From CAYLWN01 sp964387625 (GTDB lineage Bacteria > Patescibacteriota > Microgenomatia > UBA10105): a DNA stretch of 21,894 nucleotides. Positions 4,893 through 13,179 of this stretch are shown piece after piece (position 1 is the stretch's first letter; each line of letters starts with the position of its first letter). The translations under genes were made by a program, and so were the position numbers. The stretch covers positions 1 to 21,894 of the forward strand of contig CAYLWN010000015.1 of NCBI GenBank assembly GCA_964387625.1. Direction: 5' to 3'. The notes beneath the pieces are model-generated. The model was not told the DNA's origin and did not search any database. It worked only from the letters and a program-made list of their open reading frames with translations.

Positions 4893-5627
4893 ATGATTTC
4901 ATTTATTATTCCGATTTATAATAAAGGCTCCATTTTGCTTAAGACTCTAAATTCTTTGACTGATAAATTATCAAAGGCAAAATTTTCCAAATTTGAAATT
5001 ATTATCATCGATGATGGCAGTAAGGATGATTCCTTTTATGAAGCATTCAGATTTAAAAGATCTAACAAGAAATTGGGGAAAATTAAAATATTTCATTACG
5101 GTCAAAATCTAGGTAAAGGTTATGCTCTGAAATATGGTTTTATAAAAAGTACCGGAGATCCGGTGATCTTTTTAGATGGCGATATGGATATTGATACTAA
5201 ACAGGTTATAAAAGCTATAGAAAAATTTAATAAAATAAATCCTGATATACTCATCGGTTCCAAATACCACATCCAATCAAGACTGCATTATCCTTTTAAC
5301 AGGTATTTATATAGTAGAATTCTGAAAATAATTATTTGGTTATTATTTAACTTATCAGTTACAGATACCCAAGTAGGTTTAAAAATTTTTCAAAGAAAAG
5401 TGCTTGCAAAAGTGTTTCCCAAAATATTAGTCAAAAGATTTGCCGTAGATTTGGAAATATTAATTGTGGCAAATAAATACGGATATAAAAAAATTATTGA
5501 AATTCCGGTAATTATCAAACATACCAGCGCTAACTGTTCTACAATAAATTATATGTCTACAATAAATTTTATGCAGGATTTAGCTTCACTATTTTATAGA
5601 AATTATATTCTGCATCATTATGACTGA
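4893..5627 (+). CDS. GT2 glycosyltransferase, DPM1-like (polyprenyl-phosphate sugar synthase type)
   Basis: A 244-residue GT-A fold enzyme that should transfer a sugar from a nucleotide donor to a lipid phosphate on the inner face of the membrane. Starting at ATG 4893 the protein begins MISFIIPIYN, the usual first strand of GT2 enzymes. DDGS is at 40-43, the metal-binding DGD at 95-97, and the family signature DTQVGLKIF at 158-166 marks the dolichol-phosphate mannose/glucose synthase group. A weakly hydrophobic segment (about 144-155) may touch the membrane; the C-terminal TM pair of some homologues is absent. Its product could feed the GT39-like transferase at 11767. Donor sugar is not determinable. 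The gene at 5649 follows after 21 bases. Confidence 0.88.
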   Translation: MISFIIPIYNKGSILLKTLNSLTDKLSKAKFSKFEIIIIDDGSKDDSFYEAFRFKRSNKKLGKIKIFHYGQNLGKGYALKYGFIKSTGDPVIFLDGDMDIDTKQVIKAIEKFNKINPDILIGSKYHIQSRLHYPFNRYLYSRILKIIIWLLFNLSVTDTQVGLKIFQRKVLAKVFPKILVKRFAVDLEILIVANKYGYKKIIEIPVIIKHTSANCSTINYMSTINFMQDLASLFYRNYILHHYD

Positions 5628-5633
5628 TGCTTT

Positions 5634-5642
5634 TGCTATAAT
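5634..5642 (+). promoter_or_regulatory. Extended -10 promoter of the GT4 gene at 5649
   Basis: TGCTATAAT is a perfect extended -10 element (TGn-TATAAT), 6 bases before the ATG at 5649. No good -35 box is visible, as is normal for extended -10 promoters, and there is no ribosome binding site. It predicts a leaderless mRNA. Confidence 0.5.
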
Positions 5643-5648
5643 CGCCTC

Positions 5649-6755
5649 ATGCGTATCTTGATTTTCAACTGGAAAGATATTAAACACGGACAAGCAGGCG
5701 GCGCGGAATATGCCACCCACAAATTAGCTCAGGAACTCGTCAAATTAAAACATCAGGTAACTGTATTTTCAAGTCAACCCAAACAACTAAGCGCTTTTGA
5801 GAGTATTTATGGCGTATCCGTTTACCGTGGCGGAAATGCGCTTACCGTTTATTGGCAAGCTTATAAATATTATAAAAATAATTACAAGAAATTTGATATT
5901 GTCATTGACCAAATTCATGGGATGCCCTTTTTTACACCTTTGTATGTAAAAATTCCCATTTTAGTTTATATTCATGAAATTGCCGGACCTATTTGGTTTA
6001 AGGAATTTAATTGGTTTTTAGGGCTTATTGGGTATTTCTTTGAAAAAATTTATTTTTTAATTTACCGTCAAAATTACTTTTTAACAGATACCAAACATAC
6101 CGATGGCGAATTAGAAAAACATGGAATTTCCCACAATCGCATTTTTATATTGCCTTTAACAATTGATGCAAAACCATTGATAAAAACAGCCAAGACAATA
6201 AATCCAAGCATTATATATTTTGGCAGAATCACTCCGATGAAACAGCTGGAACTGTTAATTAATGCCACAAAAATCCTCATTAAAAAAATTCCTGATCTGA
6301 AAGTAATTATTGCCGGAAAAGCAAAAGAAGAATATTTAAACAAATTAAAAAAACTAATTACTAATTCTGACTTGAACCAACAAATATTATTGGAAAATAA
6401 TGTCAGTGAAAAGAAAAAATTAAATTTATTGCGGCAATCGTGGATACAAGTTCATCCGTCAATCAAAGAAGGTTTTGGTATTACTGTTTTGGAAGCTGCA
6501 ACGCAGGCCACACCTACTATCGCCTTTGATGTTCCTGGTTTAAATTTAATTATTAAAAATGGTGTAAATGGCTATATAGTAAAATCAGATTCTGTAGCTG
6601 ATTTAGCATCTTATGTCCTATCTCTAATAAAAGACAAATCAAAATTAACTCAATTACAACAGTCATCATATCGTTGGTCAAAAACATTTCCAATATATAA
6701 GACAGTGGCTAAAAAATTAGTTCTGATTCTTGAGCGCGTCGCGAAAAAACGCTGA
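5649..6755 (+). CDS. GT4 family glycosyltransferase
   Basis: A 368-residue GT-B enzyme using a nucleotide-sugar donor with retention of configuration. The N-terminal acceptor domain has the glycine-rich GQAGGAE loop (14-20). The C-terminal donor domain starts near 186 with IIYFGRITPMKQ (188-199, phosphate-contacting R193 and K198). The EX7E motif is intact (E274 and E282 in KEGFGITVLEA). Acceptor and sugar are unknown. It follows the DPM1-like gene by 21 bases but has its own extended -10 promoter. Its last 39 bases overlap the end of the opposing GT4 gene. Confidence 0.9.
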   Translation: MRILIFNWKDIKHGQAGGAEYATHKLAQELVKLKHQVTVFSSQPKQLSAFESIYGVSVYRGGNALTVYWQAYKYYKNNYKKFDIVIDQIHGMPFFTPLYVKIPILVYIHEIAGPIWFKEFNWFLGLIGYFFEKIYFLIYRQNYFLTDTKHTDGELEKHGISHNRIFILPLTIDAKPLIKTAKTINPSIIYFGRITPMKQLELLINATKILIKKIPDLKVIIAGKAKEEYLNKLKKLITNSDLNQQILLENNVSEKKKLNLLRQSWIQVHPSIKEGFGITVLEAATQATPTIAFDVPGLNLIIKNGVNGYIVKSDSVADLASYVLSLIKDKSKLTQLQQSSYRWSKTFPIYKTVAKKLVLILERVAKKR

Positions 6756-7835
6756 TAATTGTTTATTAAAAACCCGTATGGAAAACATCTGCTGAAACCT
6801 TAAATAAGCAAGATTACCCATTTTATAACGTAATTTAGGCTTTTTTATCAATTTTTTTAAAGCTAATTCAAGTGCTATTGCCGAATTGGGCTTTACAACC
6901 AGCCCGCTTTGATTATGTATAATAAATTCCTCTAACGCGCAAACTTTTGAAACAATTATCGTCATACGATGAGCCATGGCTTCAGGCACCACCATACCAT
7001 AACCTTCCACCTTAATTGGTGCATGAACCAAAATATCATGATTGGAATAATATTTTTTTAATTGAGTATATGAAACAAAATTATGCTGTGAAATATTTTC
7101 ATCGGGTAAAATATGAATATCTGCAGGTAACTCTCCCAAAATTTTCAATTTAATATCAGGAAATTTGCGGGATAATTTGCGGAATGCTTTAAGTAAAATT
7201 CTCCCTCCCTTTCGCTCAAACCAAACTCCGGCAAATAATATTTTCACTGATTTGGATTTATTAATTTTTCTTTTTAAAACGTTTATATGTAAACCGGGAT
7301 AAATTACCTGGCAATCTTTTATTTGCAACTGATTTTTTATTTTTTTCGCCCATTTTGAAAAAACAAATATTTTTGTATTTTGCTGATTTACTTCCCCGTC
7401 AATAATTCCTAATATCTTAAAGATGATTTTTTTTATATTTTGATAAATCGAAATTCTCCATAATGGCAATTGCTGATAATATTTGGAAAATACAATGTCT
7501 GATGAGCTGTTAGAAATTACAACGGGAATTTTAGAACCAATTATTTTTATCGGATCAGCATGAGCATAAATCAAATCAAAATTTCCGTTAATTTTGAAAG
7601 CGTAGACTCTGGGACCCATTGGTAAAATTCTTAATTTCTGAAGCCACAAGCAAAGATAGTATGACCAGTGATAGGAAATTTCTCCTTTTTTCAAAGCATT
7701 TGTAAAATGTACAAAATAAATTTTTGGCGGATGAAATTTCAGCAGTGTTTGAGAATATGTATTTTCACCACCGATTAATAATTTCAGTTTTGTAGGTGCT
7801 TTTGGATCTAAAGGGGCAATTAGTAAAATTTTCAT
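6717..7835 (-). CDS. GT4 family glycosyltransferase
   Basis: A 372-residue GT-B glycosyltransferase. It begins MKILLIAPLDP and has the GGEN loop at 22-25, where most relatives have GGxE. The donor-domain entry is ILFAGVWFERKGG (199-211; the usual G-R-x-x-x-x-K-G reads G-V-W-F-E-R-K-G). The EX7E pair is E277 and E285 in VEGYGMVVPEAM. It is the only minus-strand gene between 4893 and 18102. It faces the SDR gene divergently across about 90 bases and converges with the GT4 gene at 5649, overlapping it by 39 bases. No ribosome binding site precedes the ATG. The sugar and acceptor cannot be told. Confidence 0.88.
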   Translation of the reverse strand: MKILLIAPLDPKAPTKLKLLIGGENTYSQTLLKFHPPKIYFVHFTNALKKGEISYHWSYYLCLWLQKLRILPMGPRVYAFKINGNFDLIYAHADPIKIIGSKIPVVISNSSSDIVFSKYYQQLPLWRISIYQNIKKIIFKILGIIDGEVNQQNTKIFVFSKWAKKIKNQLQIKDCQVIYPGLHINVLKRKINKSKSVKILFAGVWFERKGGRILLKAFRKLSRKFPDIKLKILGELPADIHILPDENISQHNFVSYTQLKKYYSNHDILVHAPIKVEGYGMVVPEAMAHRMTIIVSKVCALEEFIIHNQSGLVVKPNSAIALELALKKLIKKPKLRYKMGNLAYLRFQQMFSIRVFNKQLSAFFRDALKNQN

Positions 7836-7908
7836 TAATATTTATGGGCAAATATTGAATTTCCCGATATTTTACACTAAAACAGATTATGTTAAAAATT
7901 TAAAAAAA

Positions 7909-7917
7909 TGTTACAAT
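7909..7917 (+). promoter_or_regulatory. Extended -10 promoter of the SDR operon
   Basis: TGTTACAAT (TGn followed by TACAAT, 5 of 6 matches) ends 9 bases before the ATG at 7927. A promoter here supports 7927 as the start rather than the upstream in-frame ATG at 7855, and predicts a leaderless message for the operon 7927-10741. Confidence 0.45.
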
Positions 7918-7926
7918 GACCAAATA

Positions 7927-8856
7927 ATGAATACACATAAACCTTTAGTTTTAATTACCGGTTGTGTGTCTTTATTAGGAAAATACCTCGTTCATAATTT
8001 ATCAAAAAATAATTTTCCTCTAATTTTAGCATCTCATAATTTACCAATTCCCTATCAAGTTAAAAATAAAACGGCAAATCTTAAACTAGACATTTCCGAT
8101 ACAAAACAAGTATCAGAAGCAATCAATAAATATAAACCTCAAATTATAATTCATTTAGCAGCCTTAAGTAACATCGATTATTGTGAGCGAAATCAAAAAC
8201 AAGCATATCAAATAAATGTAACCGGCACAAAAAATATTTTTAATGCTGCGGAGCAGGTCAATTCAAGAATTATTTTTATTTCTTCAAACGCTATTTTTGA
8301 TGGCTACAATCCCCCTTACAAAGAAACTGACCAACCTCATCCATTAAATTATTATGGACAAACCAAAGCGCTAGCAGAGAAAATAATTATTACTAATAAA
8401 AATAACTGCGTGGTGCGTTTAACTACCATATTTGGTTGGCCTCCAAAAAATACCAGAGATAATGATGTAACATATTATTTAAAACAAATTAAAACTGCAA
8501 AGAAAATTCCTCTGGTGACAGACCGTATTTTTAATCCTATATCAGCTCAAACAGTTGCAATAAATATAATAAAACTGGTTAATATAAATTTTTCCGGAAT
8601 TATAAATCTGGCAGGAAAAGATAAAATAAATAGATTTTCTTTTGTAAAAACAATCATCAAGATTTTTTCACCAAACAATAAAATAAAACTTTTACCTGTT
8701 ACCAGTGATTATTTTCCGTGTTTGGCTAAACGTCCGATAGATGCGTGTTTAGACACCCGAAAGGCAAAAAGCTTAATTAATTTTGATCCGTCATCTCTAA
8801 CTTTCGAATTGATTAAAATGTTAAAAGAAATAACCGCAAAATCTAATTCTATATGA
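7927..8856 (+). CDS. RmlD-like NAD(P)-dependent sugar-nucleotide reductase/epimerase (SDR)
   Basis: A 309-residue extended short-chain dehydrogenase, most like dTDP-4-dehydrorhamnose reductase (RmlD), which makes the activated deoxysugar for glycan assembly. The Rossmann motif is TGCVSLLG (11-18): the middle glycine of GxxGxxG is replaced by Ser. HLAALSNIDYCE (76-87) is a family signature. The catalytic triad is visible: S119/S120 in FISSNAIFDG and Y143-x3-K147 in YYGQTK. Other deoxysugar genes (RmlA, B, C) are not in the window, so the substrate is uncertain. An ATG at 7855 would add 24 residues but overlaps the promoter. It overlaps the next gene by ATGA. Confidence 0.85.
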   Translation: MNTHKPLVLITGCVSLLGKYLVHNLSKNNFPLILASHNLPIPYQVKNKTANLKLDISDTKQVSEAINKYKPQIIIHLAALSNIDYCERNQKQAYQINVTGTKNIFNAAEQVNSRIIFISSNAIFDGYNPPYKETDQPHPLNYYGQTKALAEKIIITNKNNCVVRLTTIFGWPPKNTRDNDVTYYLKQIKTAKKIPLVTDRIFNPISAQTVAINIIKLVNINFSGIINLAGKDKINRFSFVKTIIKIFSPNNKIKLLPVTSDYFPCLAKRPIDACLDTRKAKSLINFDPSSLTFELIKMLKEITAKSNSI

Positions 8857-9917
8857 TCATTCCACAACCCTTAACTGCAAAAATTGGAGAAGTAAAATAC
8901 CGTAATAAATTATCATCTCAGCACCAGGGAAAAAATAATTATTTTCCTGAAGAATACAACTCAAAGGAAATTAAAAAAATTATTTTGGAAAAAATAAAAC
9001 GAATACAAATAGATTTTACAGCTTTAAAAAAAGAAAAAGTCATTTTTTCTCCATTTTTAGAAATTGGCGCAGAACGCGGACAAGCATCGCTACTCTTAAC
9101 AAATAAATTTAAAGCTCGTGGTTATGCAAGTGATATTGCGAAAGAACCATTGCATAATATTAAAAACCTCAGTAATAATTTAACGTATGAAAAATGTCCT
9201 AAAATTTTGATTTGTGATGCTGAAAATTTACCTTTCGCAGATAACTCTTTTGCTTTTATTTTTTGTTACCAAACATTACACCACTTTAATCACCCTTTAA
9301 CAGTGACCAGTGAAATATGCCGTATCTTAAAACCTGGTGGATGGTTTTTTTTCGCTGAAGAACCTGTCAAGCAATGGTTTAACATTCCTTTGTGGTATCG
9401 GCCTACCAAATTGCGTTGGTGGGAAAAAATATTAAAAATACTATTAATATTACCTTTTATTTCAAAGATAGGTAAAACAGAAATTGACCATGGAATTTTG
9501 GAAAATACTTTTTCAATGACCCAATGGAAACAAGCTTTAGAAATATTTGAAAAAGTAAACACGGAAATTAAACCTTATCCGTTTGGACAAACAGGCAAAT
9601 TATCCAAAAATGGATTCATTTGGAAAAATATAAATTTGCTCAGTAAAATATTCATATTTCTTTTGGGCGGTGGTATATCAGGATTAATGCAAAAACATGA
9701 CAATTTAATTCAAAATAAATTATCTTCAAATACCCTACCTCAATTAGTGTGTATTAGATGCAGTCTTAAGAAAAAGAATACAACAATTAACTCGTTTCTT
9801 GTAAAGAAATCACAAAAACTTGTTTGCCCTAAATGTAATAATGTCTACCCTATCTCAAATAAAATTCCTATTGTATTATCCAAAAAATTAATTGACCTGC
9901 TCTACCCTGATATATGA
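8853..9917 (+). CDS. SAM-dependent methyltransferase with C-terminal Trm112-like zinc domain
   Basis: A 354-residue protein. The class I methyltransferase core (about 65-200) has motif I FLEIGAERGQA (68-78), DAENLPFADNSF (122-133) and the Methyltransf_11 signature LKPGGWFFFAEE (159-170). The C-terminus (about 295-342) carries two CxxC pairs (C300/C303 and C325/C328) and YPISNKIPIVL, the pattern of a Trm112-like zinc module. The middle part (about 200-295) contains a hydrophobic stretch (about 261-275). It probably methylates a sugar or lipid intermediate, inferred from its neighbours. It is translationally coupled on both sides by ATGA overlaps. Confidence 0.85.
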   Translation: MIIPQPLTAKIGEVKYRNKLSSQHQGKNNYFPEEYNSKEIKKIILEKIKRIQIDFTALKKEKVIFSPFLEIGAERGQASLLLTNKFKARGYASDIAKEPLHNIKNLSNNLTYEKCPKILICDAENLPFADNSFAFIFCYQTLHHFNHPLTVTSEICRILKPGGWFFFAEEPVKQWFNIPLWYRPTKLRWWEKILKILLILPFISKIGKTEIDHGILENTFSMTQWKQALEIFEKVNTEIKPYPFGQTGKLSKNGFIWKNINLLSKIFIFLLGGGISGLMQKHDNLIQNKLSSNTLPQLVCIRCSLKKKNTTINSFLVKKSQKLVCPKCNNVYPISNKIPIVLSKKLIDLLYPDI

Positions 9918-10741
9918 AAAAATTTGCAAAACCGTTTGTTTCAATAATTATTTCTACAAAGAACGAGTCAGCAAATATTAAACAATTGTTAATCAGTTTA
10001 AATCATCAAACCTATTCAAAGAAGGAAATTATTTTAGTTGACAATCACTCTACTGACAACACAGTTACCATAGCTAAAAAATATATAAAACATATCTTTA
10101 TCCAAGGATCGGAACGTAGTCAGCAAAGAAATTTCGGCGCTAAGAAAGCCAGAGGAGAATATTTACTGTTTTTGGATGCTGATATGATATTAGCTAAAAA
10201 TCTTTTATCTGATCTTATAAAAGCTGTAAGTAATAAAGAATATGTAAGTGTAGTTATTCCTGAAGATGTCCGAGGTAATAATTTTTTTTCGAAAATTAAG
10301 AAATTAGAAAAGAGATTATATTGGAATGAAAAATTTATAGAAGCAGCTAGATTTATAAACAGAAAAACGTTTCGCAAAATAGGCGGATATAATCCGCAAC
10401 TGATCGCAGGCGAAGATTGGGACTTACACGAACGGCTGTTGTCCATCGGTAAAATTACCAGAATAAAAACTCCTCTTTATCATCAGGAAAATTCTTTTAT
10501 TAAGGAGCTGCAAAAAAAAATCTACTATGCCAAAAATATTAAACCATATGCTCTTATACATCCAGTAATGTTTTATAAGCAAAGCGGTATGTATAGGGTG
10601 AAAAATATTTTCAGAAACAAAAAATTGCTCCTTAACAATTTTCCTGTTTCTTTAAGTTTGTTATTGGTAAAATTAATTGAATATTTAATATTCTTACTCA
10701 TCTATGGTTCATCAATTTTTGTAAATAAAAATGAAAAATAA
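9914..10741 (+). CDS. GT2 family glycosyltransferase
   Basis: A 275-residue GT-A enzyme. FVSIIISTKNES (8-19) is the first strand, VDNHSTD (42-48) binds the nucleotide and the DxD motif is DADM (88-91). AGEDWDLHERL (in the 165-176 region) is the usual catalytic-base segment. A hydrophobic C-terminal stretch (about 246-268) probably attaches it to the membrane. It starts inside the stop of the methyltransferase gene (ATGA), so it is translated with it. It ends the first plus-strand operon; about 106 bases without a gene follow. Donor and acceptor are unknown. Confidence 0.88.
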   Translation: MKKFAKPFVSIIISTKNESANIKQLLISLNHQTYSKKEIILVDNHSTDNTVTIAKKYIKHIFIQGSERSQQRNFGAKKARGEYLLFLDADMILAKNLLSDLIKAVSNKEYVSVVIPEDVRGNNFFSKIKKLEKRLYWNEKFIEAARFINRKTFRKIGGYNPQLIAGEDWDLHERLLSIGKITRIKTPLYHQENSFIKELQKKIYYAKNIKPYALIHPVMFYKQSGMYRVKNIFRNKKLLLNNFPVSLSLLLVKLIEYLIFLLIYGSSIFVNKNEK

Positions 10742-10847
10742 ACAAATTATTGCTTTGGATAATAAATTCACATGTTCTGTTATATGAAACCAGATTCGCA
10801 TTCATATTTCCGGTTGGAACCATATATTACAAAATAAGAGTGTTAAA
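10742..10847 (+). promoter_or_regulatory. Intergenic leader of the second glycan operon
   Basis: This 106-base gap is the only sizeable break in the plus-strand run. TATATT (10823-10828, 5 of 6 -10 matches) lies 19 bases before the ATG at 10848, and TAAGAG (10835-10840) could be a weak ribosome binding site. A promoter here is likely, but no good -35 box is seen. Confidence 0.3.
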
Positions 10848-11738
10848 ATGAAACAAAATTTTGTATTTGAAATTGTATCGGTAATTTTTCCTGTACATAA
10901 CGGAGGCACTCAACCGGTTGATTGTGTAAAATCCTTATATAAATCAAATTATCCAAAACGATTTTTAGAAATAATAATTATCGATAACGGTTCCACTGAT
11001 GGCTCCATAATAAGAATAAAGAAAAAATATCCAGAGGTAAAAATAATTACACTTAAAAACAATCTTGGTTTTGCAAAAGCTGTAAATAAAGGCATACGTC
11101 AATCATATGGAAAATATCTTTTGATTACCAATGATGACATCATTTTTGAAAAAAATAGCCTGAAATATTTAGTCAAATATGCTTCTAATAATTCCTTAGC
11201 TGGTATATTAGGTGGAAAAATATTCAGTAAGAAATCCCCTCATCAAATTTTATCCTGTGGATACAAAATGAGTCATTATACTGGTCATATCTATGCAGTT
11301 AAAAACTGTAATCAACTATTTGATCCTGATTGGATTCAAGGCTGTGCATTATTTACAAAAAAAACACTGTTAAAAAAAATCGGTTTATTTGATGAAAATT
11401 TCAGTTATTTTTTTGAAGATAATGATCTGTGTTTACGGGCACATTCTGCCGGTTATATGGTCAGATTTATACCCCAGGTAAAGTTTTGGCACGGTGAGTC
11501 TTTAACTGCTGATAAAAATAAGCCGGTAAAATACTATCATTGGTATCGAAATAAATTTCGTTTCATTATCAAACATCTGCCTGTTTTTAATGTTGTGTGC
11601 ATCCTGATAATCCAATTAATTATAATTATGCCAGTAAGAACTTTGATATTTCATGACGGTAGATTTGTGCCCTTTATTGCGGGTTTATTTTGGAATATCA
11701 AACATTTTTCTGCCACATATTCGCTGCGTAATAAATAG
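10848..11738 (+). CDS. GT2 glycosyltransferase, WbbL/rhamnosyltransferase-like
   Basis: A 296-residue GT-A enzyme. It has VIFPVHNGG (12-20), IIDNGSTDGS (44-53) and LGFAKAVNKGI (73-83), a signature of the WbbL-type family that often adds rhamnose or related sugars to lipid-linked acceptors. The metal site is NDD (95-97), the common variant of DDD. GCALFTKKTLLKKIGLFDE and FFEDNDLCLRAHSAGY form the acceptor and catalytic-base region. The C-terminus (about 244-266) is hydrophobic. The RmlD-like gene at 7927 would fit a rhamnose donor, but that is inference. It opens the second plus-strand operon. Confidence 0.88.
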   Translation: MKQNFVFEIVSVIFPVHNGGTQPVDCVKSLYKSNYPKRFLEIIIIDNGSTDGSIIRIKKKYPEVKIITLKNNLGFAKAVNKGIRQSYGKYLLITNDDIIFEKNSLKYLVKYASNNSLAGILGGKIFSKKSPHQILSCGYKMSHYTGHIYAVKNCNQLFDPDWIQGCALFTKKTLLKKIGLFDENFSYFFEDNDLCLRAHSAGYMVRFIPQVKFWHGESLTADKNKPVKYYHWYRNKFRFIIKHLPVFNVVCILIIQLIIIMPVRTLIFHDGRFVPFIAGLFWNIKHFSATYSLRNK

Positions 11739-11766
11739 TCCACTTATACATTACCTGCTAATAAAT

Positions 11767-13179
11767 ATGAATTTATATAATAAATTTAATAATAATTTAA
11801 ATATATTTTTGATTATAGTTATTGGATTTATTTTAAGATTTCAATCAGTATTTACTAGAAATTTTTGGTTTGATGAGGCTATAACCTGGCATTTCTCCCG
11901 TCTTCCCATAACAGAACTTATTCCGGCAGTTGCATCAGACAATAATCCTCCGTTATATTACCTGCTAATACATTTTTTATTAAAAATAAGCAGCAATGAA
12001 ATATTTTTAAGATTATTTTCAATAATAATAAATCTCGTCTGCATTCCGGTATTATATTTATTGGGTAAAAAGATATTTAATAAAACCGTCGGCCTATTTG
12101 CTGCTGTACTTTTTTCTGTTTCAGCTTTGAATATTTACATTGGCAGTGAAGCTCGGTTGCATGTTTTAGGAATGTTGTTTATTTTATTTAACATTTATGT
12201 ATTTTATATTTGTTTAAATAAACCTGCTTTTTTAAATATTATTTGTTTAATAATTTCTCTTGTTCTAGCAGTTTATACTCAATATTATGCTTGGTTATTG
12301 CTTCCGGCATTTATTTATATTGTAAAAACGTCCGATAACCAATTGAAAATTAAGAGATTGCTCATCAGTTTTTCATTAGTAATAATTATAAGTCTTCTCT
12401 GGATAATTCCGGCTATTTACTCAAATCATAATCAGTGTGCCTGTCCTAATTCTTTATTGGCTATTCCCAGCATTATGGTATCTCCTTTATTAAATGGGGT
12501 TGGTGAAGTAACATTGCGGTCATTTTCTTTATTATCTCTTCCTGTTTTGTTTTTGTTTATAATATCAAGTTTAACTGTAATTTTTTTACTTATAAAAGGG
12601 TTAACAAATAATCCAATTCAGCCAATTTTTATAATACCGGTAGTTATTGTTGGGATAGCGGGAATTTTTTATCCGGTTTTTTCCCCTAAAGCTTTTGCAG
12701 TATTTAGTCCCATTTATTTTCTGATAATTGCATATGGTATCTCAAAGTTTAAATATGCAAATATTGTTTTCTGGGTAATCTGTATTTTGTTTTTAACCGT
12801 ATCTTTATTAGAGATAACAAACCCTTTCTTTTTTGGCAGCGATTTTAAAACTGTAATTACCACGATTAAGCAAAAAGAAATTGTTCCCATATATCACACT
12901 TCAATCACCACATATTATCCGTTTGTTTATTACTCAACTAATAAAAATGTTAATAATTTATTAACAACCAATCCATTAGCTGCTAATACAGTAAAATATA
13001 TCGGCGGACAACAGAATAATCCCGGTAATCAGACAGATTATATTTGGTTAGTTATTAATAATAAATATAGTCAGGAGCTTGAAACAGTAAACAAATTGGA
13101 AATGATAAAAAAAACCTATATTTTTGAGAAAAATTATTATTTTAATAATCTCACATTAATATTTTTAAAACATAAATGA
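11767..13179 (+). CDS. GT39-like integral membrane glycosyltransferase (GT-C)
   Basis: A 470-residue membrane protein with about ten hydrophobic segments, in the ArnT/PMT-like GT-C class that transfers sugars from polyprenyl-phosphate donors on the outer face of the membrane. The first external loop has FWFDEAITW (33-41), holding the catalytic-type DE, and SDNNPPLYYLL (57-67), the second acidic site. Both are hallmark positions. GSEARLHVLGMLF marks a later loop. The C-terminal part (about 380-470) is soluble. The start at ATG 11767 places the first TM at residues 12-24; an upstream ATG at 11653 would overlap the preceding gene by 86 bases and is unlikely. It overlaps the next gene by ATGA. 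Confidence 0.85.
   Translation: MNLYNKFNNNLNIFLIIVIGFILRFQSVFTRNFWFDEAITWHFSRLPITELIPAVASDNNPPLYYLLIHFLLKISSNEIFLRLFSIIINLVCIPVLYLLGKKIFNKTVGLFAAVLFSVSALNIYIGSEARLHVLGMLFILFNIYVFYICLNKPAFLNIICLIISLVLAVYTQYYAWLLLPAFIYIVKTSDNQLKIKRLLISFSLVIIISLLWIIPAIYSNHNQCACPNSLLAIPSIMVSPLLNGVGEVTLRSFSLLSLPVLFLFIISSLTVIFLLIKGLTNNPIQPIFIIPVVIVGIAGIFYPVFSPKAFAVFSPIYFLIIAYGISKFKYANIVFWVICILFLTVSLLEITNPFFFGSDFKTVITTIKQKEIVPIYHTSITTYYPFVYYSTNKNVNNLLTTNPLAANTVKYIGGQQNNPGNQTDYIWLVINNKYSQELETVNKLEMIKKTYIFEKNYYFNNLTLIFLKHK

Noticed and set aside
6074..6343. Minus-strand ORF of 89 codons inside the GT4 gene, and similar antisense ORFs at 9290, 10120, 14368, 15641, 15909 and 16245
   Set aside because: They lie opposite well-supported genes and show no domain, ribosome site or independent context.
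7855..7926. Upstream ATG as start of the SDR gene
   Set aside because: The Rossmann motif would begin unusually far in, and the extended -10 element at 7909-7917 lies inside the extension.
11653..11766. Upstream ATG as start of the GT39-like gene
   Set aside because: It would overlap the preceding GT2 coding region by 86 bases. ATG 11767 places the first TM and the WFDE loop normally.
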